Origin: Fibrobacter sp. UWB2
GTDB lineage: Bacteria; Fibrobacterota; Fibrobacteria; Fibrobacterales; Fibrobacteraceae
NCBI RefSeq assembly: GCF_002210425.1
Contig: NZ_MWQK01000003.1
Span: 372,001-436,000, forward strand
DNA: 64,000 nucleotides
Direction: 5' to 3'
The position numbers and the translations under genes are program-made. The notes under the pieces were generated by a model. The model worked only from the letters and a program-made list of their open reading frames with translations. It did no database searches and was not told the origin of the DNA. Shown here piece by piece: positions 8,338 through 15,596 of the stretch. Each line of letters starts with the position of its first letter. The stretch's first letter is position 1.

Positions 8338-9126
8338 TCACGTCATCTCTTTCCACTTGACAAATAAACTTTTCACTTTTTGGAAATAATCACGAGTTTT
8401 CTCGGGTTCGATAAAGAATGTCGCTACGCAAACGACAAGGAACGTATTGAACATCAGTCCAACAAAAGCACTGGCAACATAATAGCCGCCATACATGTTT
8501 TCGCGCATATATCCTAGCGAGCCCCATAAAAGTTCGACAAATGCTATCACGGCATAAATTTTCAATATCAAAGAATTTCTTTTCACGATGGCGAACACGC
8601 CTAGAGCAATAGGCAACAAAGCCAACACTGCATTCACAATGGAAAATGATTCCGCACCTTTAAATAAACTCACAATAGATTGAATCATGTCATTTGCGCC
8701 ATCGACCAAGAAAAATGCTGCGCAGAATTGAAACAAGCCAAATGACGTAGCCTTTTTTGGTTCAATGAAAAATACAGCAACAACAAAAACTATCATGGGA
8801 TTCACAATTCGTTCAAGCAGACTGTTAAAGAGATGACTATAGCTAACACCAAGCGGCAAGCGATTAAAGTTCATGATGTCCATAATAGATCCGATCAAAA
8901 TACAAATGGCTATCCACACAGCATAGACTTTCAGAATCCGTATGTTCTTTTTAACAAGCGCAACTATCCCATAAATCAAAAGAATTGCATACACAAAAAC
9001 CAACGAAACATAGAACCCAGAAGAGCCGTCATCTGTCGTAGACATATTGAAAAATAGGCTCGCAATGTTATACAGCGCGTTCATAATCATGACGGCAGCA
9101 CAAACTCTAAGCAATGCTAAATTCAT
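8338..9126 (-). CDS. Membrane protein with an internal two-fold repeat
   Basis: The 262-residue protein is almost entirely hydrophobic. It consists of two related halves of about 120-130 residues, each with about four membrane segments. GIVALVKKNIRILKVYAV in the first half corresponds to GVFAIVKRNSLILKIYAV in the second, and VAVFFIEPKK corresponds to VATFFIEPEK. The upstream neighbour has the same architecture, so the pair arose by gene duplication of an already duplicated unit. I do not recognise the family and assign no function. Confidence 0.75.
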   Translation of the reverse strand: MNLALLRVCAAVMIMNALYNIASLFFNMSTTDDGSSGFYVSLVFVYAILLIYGIVALVKKNIRILKVYAVWIAICILIGSIMDIMNFNRLPLGVSYSHLFNSLLERIVNPMIVFVVAVFFIEPKKATSFGLFQFCAAFFLVDGANDMIQSIVSLFKGAESFSIVNAVLALLPIALGVFAIVKRNSLILKIYAVIAFVELLWGSLGYMRENMYGGYYVASAFVGLMFNTFLVVCVATFFIEPEKTRDYFQKVKSLFVKWKEMT

Positions 9127-9129
9127 AAA

Positions 9130-9978
9130 TCATCCTTTAATTTTCTGTAAGAACGATTTCACCCATTCAGGTTTAATAAAGAATACCGCAATGGCAATCA
9201 CGGTTGAAGTATGGAAAAGCGTATGGGCAACAAGCGAAACCGCAATATAAAGGTCTAATCCAGAGATGCGGATAAAATTGAATAAGTTCAACAAAATTTG
9301 AATAAATATCATAAAAGAGCCCACCATCAAGACTGGCACATTCTTTTTGACAAGCGCAAATACGCCTACTGCTAAATAAACAACACCAAAGAAAGCAAGC
9401 TGAAACACGGGAAGTTGCGTAAAGATAAAATGCGACAAGCTGTTCAATCCGCTTACAGCAAAGCAGATAGCGCAAAGCCGGAGCAAGAGATCCTGTTTTT
9501 CAGAAGTCACAAAAAACGCCGCCACGGCAACGACAACATTTATGTTAAAAATCAAGCTAATGAAGCTCTGGGCAAGATTCACTTCTCGCATTTCATTTCC
9601 CAACAAACCGCTTATAGGATTCATAGCGAATACACACAATACAACCCAGATAAAGAACAGCACCGCCAATATTTTTAGCGCCTTCACGCTCTTTTTGACA
9701 AGCGCAAATATCCCTAGCGCAAGTAAAACGGCAAAAGCCAAGACACCGAGCAGCACAACTAAGCCAACTCCCGAAGCCACCAACAGTCCGACCGTCGCAA
9801 GCAAATCTTCAAACGACGAATTCGTAAGTGCACTCCACAAAGAACTGAAAAATCCACCGTGCCCAGCCGAAATACACATATTGACGACAAAGTTCAACAG
9901 GTTCGCAATGAATACGATAACGCAAACCCTGAACAAAGCCAAGTTTCCGTTGAATTGATTTTTTTCTCCTTCGCTCAT
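9130..9978 (-). CDS. Membrane protein with an internal two-fold repeat, paralog of its neighbour
   Basis: The 282-residue protein has eight or nine hydrophobic segments. GIFALVKKSVKALKILAV and GVFALVKKNVPVLMVGSF mark the two repeat halves, which end in VAAFFVTSEK and IAVFFIKPEW. Three bases separate its stop from the next gene on the same strand, so the two are surely cotranscribed. The first half carries an extra hydrophobic insertion near residues 45-65. Function unknown. Confidence 0.75.
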   Translation of the reverse strand: MSEGEKNQFNGNLALFRVCVIVFIANLLNFVVNMCISAGHGGFFSSLWSALTNSSFEDLLATVGLLVASGVGLVVLLGVLAFAVLLALGIFALVKKSVKALKILAVLFFIWVVLCVFAMNPISGLLGNEMREVNLAQSFISLIFNINVVVAVAAFFVTSEKQDLLLRLCAICFAVSGLNSLSHFIFTQLPVFQLAFFGVVYLAVGVFALVKKNVPVLMVGSFMIFIQILLNLFNFIRISGLDLYIAVSLVAHTLFHTSTVIAIAVFFIKPEWVKSFLQKIKG

Positions 9979-9990
9979 TTGTCCTCTCTA

Positions 9991-10395
9991 TTAGATTAAA
10001 TATTCTTCCAGTTCTGGAAACGCATCGGAAGTAAAGTACATCGAGTGCCCCCTATACATCAACCAGCCAGCCCATCCATTTTTAGGATTCTTCGCTCTAG
10101 ACAATTTGAAAATTTCCTGCTTGATTGTAATGCTATTGCCAAGCAAAAAGGTAATCCGCACAAGTTCATTTTCAAGGAATTCGACTTTCTGCGGAGCTAT
10201 ATGTAGAGCAACAAAGCAAAAATAGAGCAAGAACAATTTATGGAAAACCCACATAAAGTTTATGGTATCATACGCACCGGAACGCACCATGACTACAAGG
10301 GAATACACAAACCAAAAGGCGCCAAAAAGGAACAACGCCACGGATGTCAAAGTGTCACCTTTGCTTTTCGTTACATATACTTTATTTTCATCCAT
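9991..10395 (-). CDS. Small two-helix membrane protein
   Basis: The 134-residue protein has a short polar N-terminus, two hydrophobic segments (roughly residues 16-36 and 48-66) and a polar C-terminal half beginning near VEFLENELVRITFLLG. This layout resembles small bacterial proteins with a PH-like cytosolic domain after two helices, but the similarity is weak. It is first in a probable operon with the two repeat-containing membrane proteins, 12 bp from the next gene. Confidence 0.6.
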   Translation of the reverse strand: MDENKVYVTKSKGDTLTSVALFLFGAFWFVYSLVVMVRSGAYDTINFMWVFHKLFLLYFCFVALHIAPQKVEFLENELVRITFLLGNSITIKQEIFKLSRAKNPKNGWAGWLMYRGHSMYFTSDAFPELEEYLI

Positions 10396-10441
10396 TTGAT
10401 TACCTCGTTCTAAAAATAAAAAAACGGCTCGGATTTTTCAG

Positions 10442-11899
10442 CTATTTATCCCTGCGCACTTTCCTATACCACACGGTAAACCACACGCAGGCCACGGCAA
10501 GGCAAACAAGGCCCAAAGGATAGCCAATGCAGTCGGGCAAATGAAGCGTCTGGCGCGAAACGAAGAAGTATGTCGTACAAACGGTGGTCATAAACAGGGC
10601 TGGAATAAGGGACACCCAAAAATTCTTCCGTTCCTGCACTAGATAGACTGTAATCGCCCATAGAGTAAATACAGAAAGCGTTTGGTTAAAAAATCCAAAG
10701 TATTGCCAAATAGTATTGAATCCATCGGGAACCTTGATTTGCCACACCAATATGGCGATAGACGTCGCAAACATGGGTACGCAAATGTAGAGACGATTGC
10801 GGATGGGACGCTGATCGATTTTCAGCCAATCCGCCACGATAAGGCGACCGGAGCGAAATGCCGTATCACCACTGCTAATGGGAGCCGCGACCACACCCAA
10901 TACGGCAAGGACCGCCCCCACAACGCCTAACCAATCATTACACACCAAATGCACCACCATCGGGGCCGAGGTAAAGAAACCATCCTTTGCACCTGAAATC
11001 TGTTCGTAGCCCGGTGGGCCTGCATAGAAAAACCACATGGAAACGGTAGCGCAAACAAGAGCAACAACGCCTTCGGTAATCATCGCCCCATAGAACACAC
11101 GACGGCCCATGCGCTCACTTGCGAGGCAACGCGCCATCATCGGTGTCTGCGTTCCATGAAAACCAGAAATAGCACCACAGGCAATAGTAATGAAAAGTGC
11201 AGGGAAAATATGGTCCGTAAATTTTCCTGGATTTGCACTAGCCCCCATATTGTGCAGGTTCGACCAAATTTCTGGCAGTTGCGGCATCTTGACAAAGAGC
11301 ATCACCATCAACGCCCCAGCCGTAAGCAGGAGCGAAATAGCAAACAAAGGATAAACCTTCCCAATAATTTTGTCGATGGGTGTCATCGTGGCGATTACGT
11401 AATAGACAAAGATGATAGCCACCCACATCATCACGTCACCGCCCAGCGTATGCAAAATTACCGCTGGAGAATAGACAAACACCGTTCCCGCAATGACCAA
11501 AGGAAACACGGTCAGCAACAACATGACCTTCCTCGTCTTGTCGCCCAGATACTTGCCAATCAGTTCGGGCATTCCCGCACCGCCGTTACGCATAGACAAC
11601 ATTCCGTTCAAGTAGTCGTGAACTGCCCCCGCAAAAATACAGCCAAGCACAATCCAGAGATAAGCGACTGGACCGAATTTTGCCCCCATGATTCCACCGA
11701 AGATGGGGCCCGTGCCAGCAATATTCAGAAACTGAATCGTATAAACTTTCCAACCGGGAAGTGCGATATAGTCCAGCCCGTCTTTTTTAGAAACTGCGGG
11801 AGTCTCACGGTCATCGGGACCGAACACGCGTTCCACAAAGCGGCCATAGAAAAAGTAACCCAGGATTAGGGCGGCAAGGCTCAGGATAAAAGAAATCAT
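10442..11899 (-). CDS. cstA: Carbon starvation protein CstA-family transporter
   Basis: This 485-residue polytopic membrane protein belongs to the CstA/BtsT family, whose studied members import peptides or pyruvate under carbon limitation. Diagnostic stretches are GPIFGGIMGAKFGPVAYLW, GCIFAGAVHDYLNGMLSMRN and SGFHGTQTPMMARCL. It is shorter than the roughly 700-residue E. coli CstA and matches the short form found in many anaerobes. It stands alone on the minus strand between a small membrane-protein operon and lysC. A 19-bp sequence that belongs to the lysC terminator is repeated just after its stop codon. Confidence 0.92.
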   Translation of the reverse strand: MISFILSLAALILGYFFYGRFVERVFGPDDRETPAVSKKDGLDYIALPGWKVYTIQFLNIAGTGPIFGGIMGAKFGPVAYLWIVLGCIFAGAVHDYLNGMLSMRNGGAGMPELIGKYLGDKTRKVMLLLTVFPLVIAGTVFVYSPAVILHTLGGDVMMWVAIIFVYYVIATMTPIDKIIGKVYPLFAISLLLTAGALMVMLFVKMPQLPEIWSNLHNMGASANPGKFTDHIFPALFITIACGAISGFHGTQTPMMARCLASERMGRRVFYGAMITEGVVALVCATVSMWFFYAGPPGYEQISGAKDGFFTSAPMVVHLVCNDWLGVVGAVLAVLGVVAAPISSGDTAFRSGRLIVADWLKIDQRPIRNRLYICVPMFATSIAILVWQIKVPDGFNTIWQYFGFFNQTLSVFTLWAITVYLVQERKNFWVSLIPALFMTTVCTTYFFVSRQTLHLPDCIGYPLGLVCLAVACVWFTVWYRKVRRDK

Positions 11900-11926
11900 A
11901 TAATCAAATTATACAATTTAATAGAC

Positions 11927-11956
11927 AAAAAACGGCTCGGATTTTATTCCGAGTCG
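11927..11956 (-). terminator. Terminator downstream of lysC
   Basis: CGGCTCGGA and TCCGAGTCG form a 9-bp stem around TTTTAT. Read on the minus strand, it is followed by six Ts. One pair is an A-C mismatch on the minus strand and a G-U wobble on the plus strand. Its position 57 bp after the lysC stop supports a role for lysC. Confidence 0.65.
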
Positions 11957-11975
11957 TCTTTGAAATGTCGCGTAG

Positions 11976-12005
11976 GGAGGTGCCCGCTCGGTGGCGGGCA
12001 TGACA
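11976..12005. repeat. Short palindromic repeat between lysC and its terminator
   Basis: GGAGGTGCCCGCTCG is followed by GTGGCGGGCATGACA. TGCCCGC and GCGGGCA are the arms. The flanks GGAG and ATGACA match those of the unit at 4183-4211, which shows a family with conserved ends and a compensating palindromic core. Confidence 0.7.
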
Positions 12006-12013
12006 ATCGCGAA

Positions 12014-13333
12014 TTACTTCACGAAGGCGGCGTAGATGGCCTTGATAGCCTTTTCAGTATCGGCTTCGTCAACACCAGTGATGATGTTGATCTGGGAAGA
12101 ACCCTGGTCGATAATGCGGACGTTCACCTTGTTTTCTGCGAGAGCCGTAAAGAGCTTTGCAGCAACACCGATCTTGTTCGTCATGCCGTGACCCACGGTA
12201 GCGATAAGAGCGATGCCCGGGAAAATCTTGATACGGTCCGGACGCATCTGCTGCGTGATGTCTTCGAGAACAACGTCCTGAACGGCGTCGAGAGCCTTGG
12301 AATCCACGACGATGCTCATGGAGTCAATTGCGCTCGGGCAGAGTTCGTAGGAGAGTCCTTCGCTTTCGAGCACAGCGAGCACGCGGCGGCCAAAGCCAAC
12401 TTCCTTGTTCATCATGGACTTTTCGATGTAGATCATCGAGAAGCCCTTGCGGCCTGCAACACCCGTAATCGGGAGCTTTGCGCTTTCCGGAGTCGGGCCA
12501 ATGATGGTGCCGGCGTCTTCCGGGCGGTTCGTGTTGCGGATGTTGATAGGAATCTTCTTGGCGCGGCAGGGGGCGATGGATTCATCGTGGAGCACGCTTG
12601 CACCGGAGTAAGCAAGTTCGCGGATTTCGCGATAGCTCACGTATTCGATCGGGAGCGGGCTTTCGACGATGCGCGGGTCAGCCATGAGCATGCCCGAAAC
12701 GTCGGTCCAGTTTTCGTACTTGGCAGCGTCAATGCCGTTAGCAAGGATAGCGCCAGTAATGTCGGAACCACCACGGCTGAAAGTCTTCACTTCGCCACGG
12801 AGGTTAGAGCCATAGAAGCCCGGCAAGACGTACAACTGATTTTCGTCGCCGAGAGCCTTTGCAATTTCTTCGTAAGTCTTCGGAGCGATGCGGTACTTGT
12901 CATCGAAAGTGATGAGCGGGTAGCTATCGACGAAGTTTGCACCGAGATACTTTGCCATGAGGCGTGCGCAGAGGAATTCGCCACGGCTCACGAGGAAGTC
13001 CGTGCTCACGGATTCCGGATGGTTCTTGAGCTTGTCTTCGAGACTGTCGAGGTCTTCGGTAAGCTTGTCTTCAAGACCGAGGTCCTTGCAGATTTCATCA
13101 TAGCGCTGGCGGATGAGGTTCCACGGCGTGGAGAAATCGAGGCCCTTGGAGGCGAGATCATAGGTGCTGTAGAGGAGGTCGGTCAGTTTGGTTTCTTTCG
13201 GGTTACGCTTGCCCGGAGCAGAAACGACGATGACTTTGCGGTTCTTGTCGCTTTCGACAATGGCCTTGATTTTTTTGAACTGACCTGCGTCGGCGACAGA
13301 GGAGCCACCGAACTTACATACGATTCTAGACAT
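12014..13333 (-). CDS. lysC: Aspartate kinase
   Basis: This cytoplasmic enzyme phosphorylates aspartate in the first step toward lysine, threonine, methionine and diaminopimelate. I place the start at 13333 because MSRIVCKFGGSSVAD is the conserved N-terminus and AAAGGAAT precedes it; the open frame extends 39 codons further without family similarity. Features are the KFGG nucleotide-binding start, FSRGGSDITGA in the kinase domain, and two ACT domains in the last 140 residues (FSMIYIEKSMM and ALIATVGHGM regions), implying feedback control. At 439 residues it is monofunctional. A roughly 137-nt structured leader and two similar promoters lie upstream. Confidence 0.95.
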   Translation of the reverse strand: MSRIVCKFGGSSVADAGQFKKIKAIVESDKNRKVIVVSAPGKRNPKETKLTDLLYSTYDLASKGLDFSTPWNLIRQRYDEICKDLGLEDKLTEDLDSLEDKLKNHPESVSTDFLVSRGEFLCARLMAKYLGANFVDSYPLITFDDKYRIAPKTYEEIAKALGDENQLYVLPGFYGSNLRGEVKTFSRGGSDITGAILANGIDAAKYENWTDVSGMLMADPRIVESPLPIEYVSYREIRELAYSGASVLHDESIAPCRAKKIPINIRNTNRPEDAGTIIGPTPESAKLPITGVAGRKGFSMIYIEKSMMNKEVGFGRRVLAVLESEGLSYELCPSAIDSMSIVVDSKALDAVQDVVLEDITQQMRPDRIKIFPGIALIATVGHGMTNKIGVAAKLFTALAENKVNVRIIDQGSSQINIITGVDEADTEKAIKAIYAAFVK

Positions 13334-13476
13334 GTTATTCCTTTGGGCCGCTGACCTCTCAGCTTCAAGCTTGACCGCTTTCCTCGCGATCATATCCCGT
13401 TCGGGATATTGCCCAAGCCTACCCATCGAGCCAGCCACTTGGTGTTTCACGACGGCATTTTACCGCCGCGCGGGCA
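13334..13476 (-). other. Structured 5' leader of lysC
   Basis: If transcription starts from the nearer promoter, the lysC mRNA has about 137 untranslated bases. Three hairpins can be read on the minus strand: an arm pair ATATCCCG/CGGGATAT, a GCTGA/TCAGC hairpin just before the ribosome binding site, and a small stem near 13455. This could be a regulatory leader for an amino-acid biosynthesis gene. I could not match it to the lysine riboswitch consensus. Confidence 0.35.
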
Positions 13477-13505
13477 AATATAGCTAAAGGCGAGAGTCGT
13501 GGCAA
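13477..13505 (-). promoter_or_regulatory. lysC promoter P1
   Basis: On the minus strand this reads TTGCCA, exactly 17 bases, then TATATT, a good sigma-70-type promoter. About 34 of its bases plus flanks are a near copy of P2 at 13563-13591, with the same spacing. Confidence 0.65.
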
Positions 13506-13537
13506 TGGGGCTTGCACCAATTGACATGACCGAGCCG

Positions 13538-13570
13538 ACTATATTCGCTCCGAAGGAGCGCCAATATAGT
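13538..13570. repeat. Interrupted inverted repeat overlapping lysC promoter P2
   Basis: ACTATATT and AATATAGT are perfect outer arms. CGCTCC and GGAGCG are perfect inner arms around GAA, with a two-base asymmetry between the blocks. The right arm contains the -10 element of P2, so a dimeric protein bound here could block the promoter. Confidence 0.6.
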
Positions 13571-13591
13571 TAAAGACGAGTGTCGCGACAA
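13563..13591 (-). promoter_or_regulatory. lysC promoter P2
   Basis: On the minus strand this reads TTGTCG, 17 bases, then TATATT. The spacer CGACACTCGTCTTTAAC is a near match to the P1 spacer CGACTCTCGCCTTTAGC, so the two promoters are a tandem duplication 86 bp apart. Confidence 0.55.
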
Positions 13592-13690
13592 TAGTGCTCG
13601 TCCAAATAATTAACAAAAATTTACAGGACAAACGGGCGAAAAAAGCGTGTTTATATAGTAGAGCCACCTCAAATAAATCTTTGAAGGTCT

Positions 13691-14644
13691 ATGAAGAAAC
13701 ACGAACAATTGATGCTTATCGCCGCAAAATCGAACATTCCCGTGCTACTGCAGGGGGAATCAGGAGTCGGCAAGGAAATCGCCGCCAAGTTTATTCACGA
13801 ACACAGCAAACGAAGCGAAGGGCCATTCGTCGCCCTCAACTGCGGCGCCATCGCAAGGAATCTCGCCGAAAGCCTTTTGGAAGGCGCCAAGAAAGGTTCT
13901 TACACCGGGGCCGCAAGTGACCACCGAGGCATCGTGCAGGCGGCAAACGGCGGCACGCTATTCCTCGACGAAATTGGCGAAATGCCATTCGACATGCAGA
14001 GCAAGCTTTTACGCATCTTGCAGGAACATTCCGTGCTCCCGCTCGGGGCCACGCAAAACGAGCCAGTCGACTTCAGGCTTGTCTGCGCGACAAACCGAGA
14101 CTTGCAAAACGAAGTCCACGATGGAAATTTCCGCAAGGACCTGTTCTTCAGGCTGAACGCCTTCCCTATCGTGATTCCGCCGCTCCGCAAAAGAGACGAC
14201 TTCGCCGAAATCGCCGCCACGCTATGGAACGAAATCACGGAAAGGACTTTCGCCGAAAAGTTCCCGCTCCGCGACTGGGAAATCAAGGAACTATCCAAGT
14301 TCAAATGGCCAGGCAACATCCGCCAATTGAAAAACGTCCTCCAACGCTACGCGCTTTTAAAGCAGCACGAAATTTCGCTCGAAGAAATCCTGTCCGAAGA
14401 ATTCTCGTACAAGACGATGAATGACGTCAAGGAAAATTACACATACCGAGCGCCAACAGCCATACGGGCATCAGCACCGAACTGGACGTTTATTCAAAAA
14501 GCGCTCAACGAAAACGACGGAAATAAAAGCAGGGCGGCAAAGGCGCTGAGAATCAGCCGAGGCTGCCTATGCTATCAAATAAAAAAGCACGAACTCCATG
14601 AATGGAACTCGTGCAAAAACTTAGCGGAATGCGCTGGAGCCTAG
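13691..14644 (+). CDS. Sigma-54-dependent activator, AAA+ and Fis-type DNA-binding domains only
   Basis: The 317-residue protein starts directly at the AAA+ domain. Walker A GESGVGKE is at 22-29, the sigma-54 contact loop is GSYTGA at 69-74 instead of GAFTGA, and Walker B is LFLDE at 90-94. Arginine fingers are in the FRKDLFFRLNAFP region. A Fis-like helix-turn-helix lies near 266-301. No receiver, GAF or PAS domain precedes it, as in PspF-like activators, so activity may be set by a partner protein or level. The last 13-15 residues run through the terminator of the convergent gene. GAAGGT precedes the ATG. Confidence 0.9.
   Translation: MKKHEQLMLIAAKSNIPVLLQGESGVGKEIAAKFIHEHSKRSEGPFVALNCGAIARNLAESLLEGAKKGSYTGAASDHRGIVQAANGGTLFLDEIGEMPFDMQSKLLRILQEHSVLPLGATQNEPVDFRLVCATNRDLQNEVHDGNFRKDLFFRLNAFPIVIPPLRKRDDFAEIAATLWNEITERTFAEKFPLRDWEIKELSKFKWPGNIRQLKNVLQRYALLKQHEISLEEILSEEFSYKTMNDVKENYTYRAPTAIRASAPNWTFIQKALNENDGNKSRAAKALRISRGCLCYQIKKHELHEWNSCKNLAECAGA
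14581..14614 (-). terminator. Minus-strand terminator embedded in the end of the sigma-54 activator gene
   Basis: As minus-strand RNA, GCACGAGUUCCAU pairs completely with AUGGAGUUCGUGC through 13 bp, two of them G-U wobbles, and is followed by UUUUUU. On the plus strand the same two positions are A-C mismatches. It therefore serves the PorV-like gene but lies 27 bp past its stop, inside the coding sequence of the opposite gene. Confidence 0.85.
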
Positions 14645-15555
14645 AACTTCACGCCAACGGCGATGTAATGGTTGCCGCCTTCGAATGCCGGGCGCGGGCT
14701 GTAAGCGTAGTCAAATACGACCATGCCAAACGTCACGCCGAGACCGCCACTGATAGCGTCTTCGGTATCCGGGCGAATTGCATAGCCCATGCGGAACGAG
14801 AGCATATCGAAGTAGACCACTTCGCCGCCAATCAAGACTTGAGCCTTTGTATCGGCACGGCGATACGCATCTACAGACAAATGCACCATCCAGCGGTCAA
14901 GAACCGGGATGAATCCCGTCACGCCCGCCTGGAGTGCAAGCGGGGACGCTTCTTTCCCAGATTCATACTTGCTTGCAAAGCCAAGATTTGTGAAGTTTGC
15001 GCCGAATGCAAAATAGTCATTCACGCGGAAAGAGCCGCCCGCATCGACCGAGAACAGAAATCCCGTTTCATCGTCAATCGTCTGCGTCGCAAAACGTGCC
15101 GAAGCGGCCCAGTTGAAAATCTTGGAACGGCTACCGAAACCTGCCAAAAGCGACCAGGCGTAAGAGCCGTATTCCGAAGTCTTGAGACCGTTCTCGTCAC
15201 GGCCTTCAATATTGTCGTAACCCAAAAAGTCAACAGCGAGTCCAAGCGTGTACTTGTCACCAAGCGGGAGGCCATAGTACGCCGAAACGAAGTTATCGGC
15301 ACCGCCATTGCCAAAAATCACCTGGCTGAGTCCAAATTCCGCCTCATTTGCAACGCTCATCGCAAGCGGATTGCGCGAAACTTCAGACACGCGGCCAGGA
15401 TCGGCAACGCCAGCACCCGAGAGCGCAGCCGCACGCGGCGAAACCTGCATCGCAAGGAACTTCATCGTCACACCGCCCGGATCCAAATGCCAATACTCCC
15501 CTGCAAACGCGAGGGAACCAACAGTCAGTGCAAACGAAAGAAACTTTTTGAACAT
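14641..15555 (-). CDS. PorV/PorQ-like outer-membrane beta-barrel protein
   Basis: The product is about 304 residues. I start at MFKKFLSFALTVGSLAFAGE, a signal peptide with cleavage after AFA; an in-frame ATG lies six codons upstream. The mature part has PGGVTMKFLAMQVSPRAAAL, the GxGxA-rich N-terminus typical of PorV/UPF0164 proteins, then alternating amphipathic strands ending in aromatic GGNHYIAVGVKF. Members occupy the outer membrane and several assist type IX secretion or act as porins; the role here is unproven. The stop overlaps that of the convergent activator by 3 bases. Confidence 0.8.
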   Translation of the reverse strand: MFKKFLSFALTVGSLAFAGEYWHLDPGGVTMKFLAMQVSPRAAALSGAGVADPGRVSEVSRNPLAMSVANEAEFGLSQVIFGNGGADNFVSAYYGLPLGDKYTLGLAVDFLGYDNIEGRDENGLKTSEYGSYAWSLLAGFGSRSKIFNWAASARFATQTIDDETGFLFSVDAGGSFRVNDYFAFGANFTNLGFASKYESGKEASPLALQAGVTGFIPVLDRWMVHLSVDAYRRADTKAQVLIGGEVVYFDMLSFRMGYAIRPDTEDAISGGLGVTFGMVVFDYAYSPRPAFEGGNHYIAVGVKF

Positions 15556-15596
15556 ACGATTTATAAGATACAAAAAATTGGGAATTCAGATTTTGT

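Noticed and set aside
13334-13450. 39-codon N-terminal extension of aspartokinase
   Set aside because: The extension has no family similarity, spans hairpins of the leader, and a good ribosome binding site precedes the internal start at 13333.
13442-13457. TGTTTCACG, resembling half of a parS site
   Set aside because: Only the first nine bases agree with TGTTTCACGTGAAACA; the second half does not match, and it is 48 kb from parB.
13521-13545. TTGACA and TATATT on the plus strand as a promoter for the sigma-54 activator
   Set aside because: The spacer is only 13 bases and the element is about 145 bp from the start codon, so it is unlikely to be a standard promoter.
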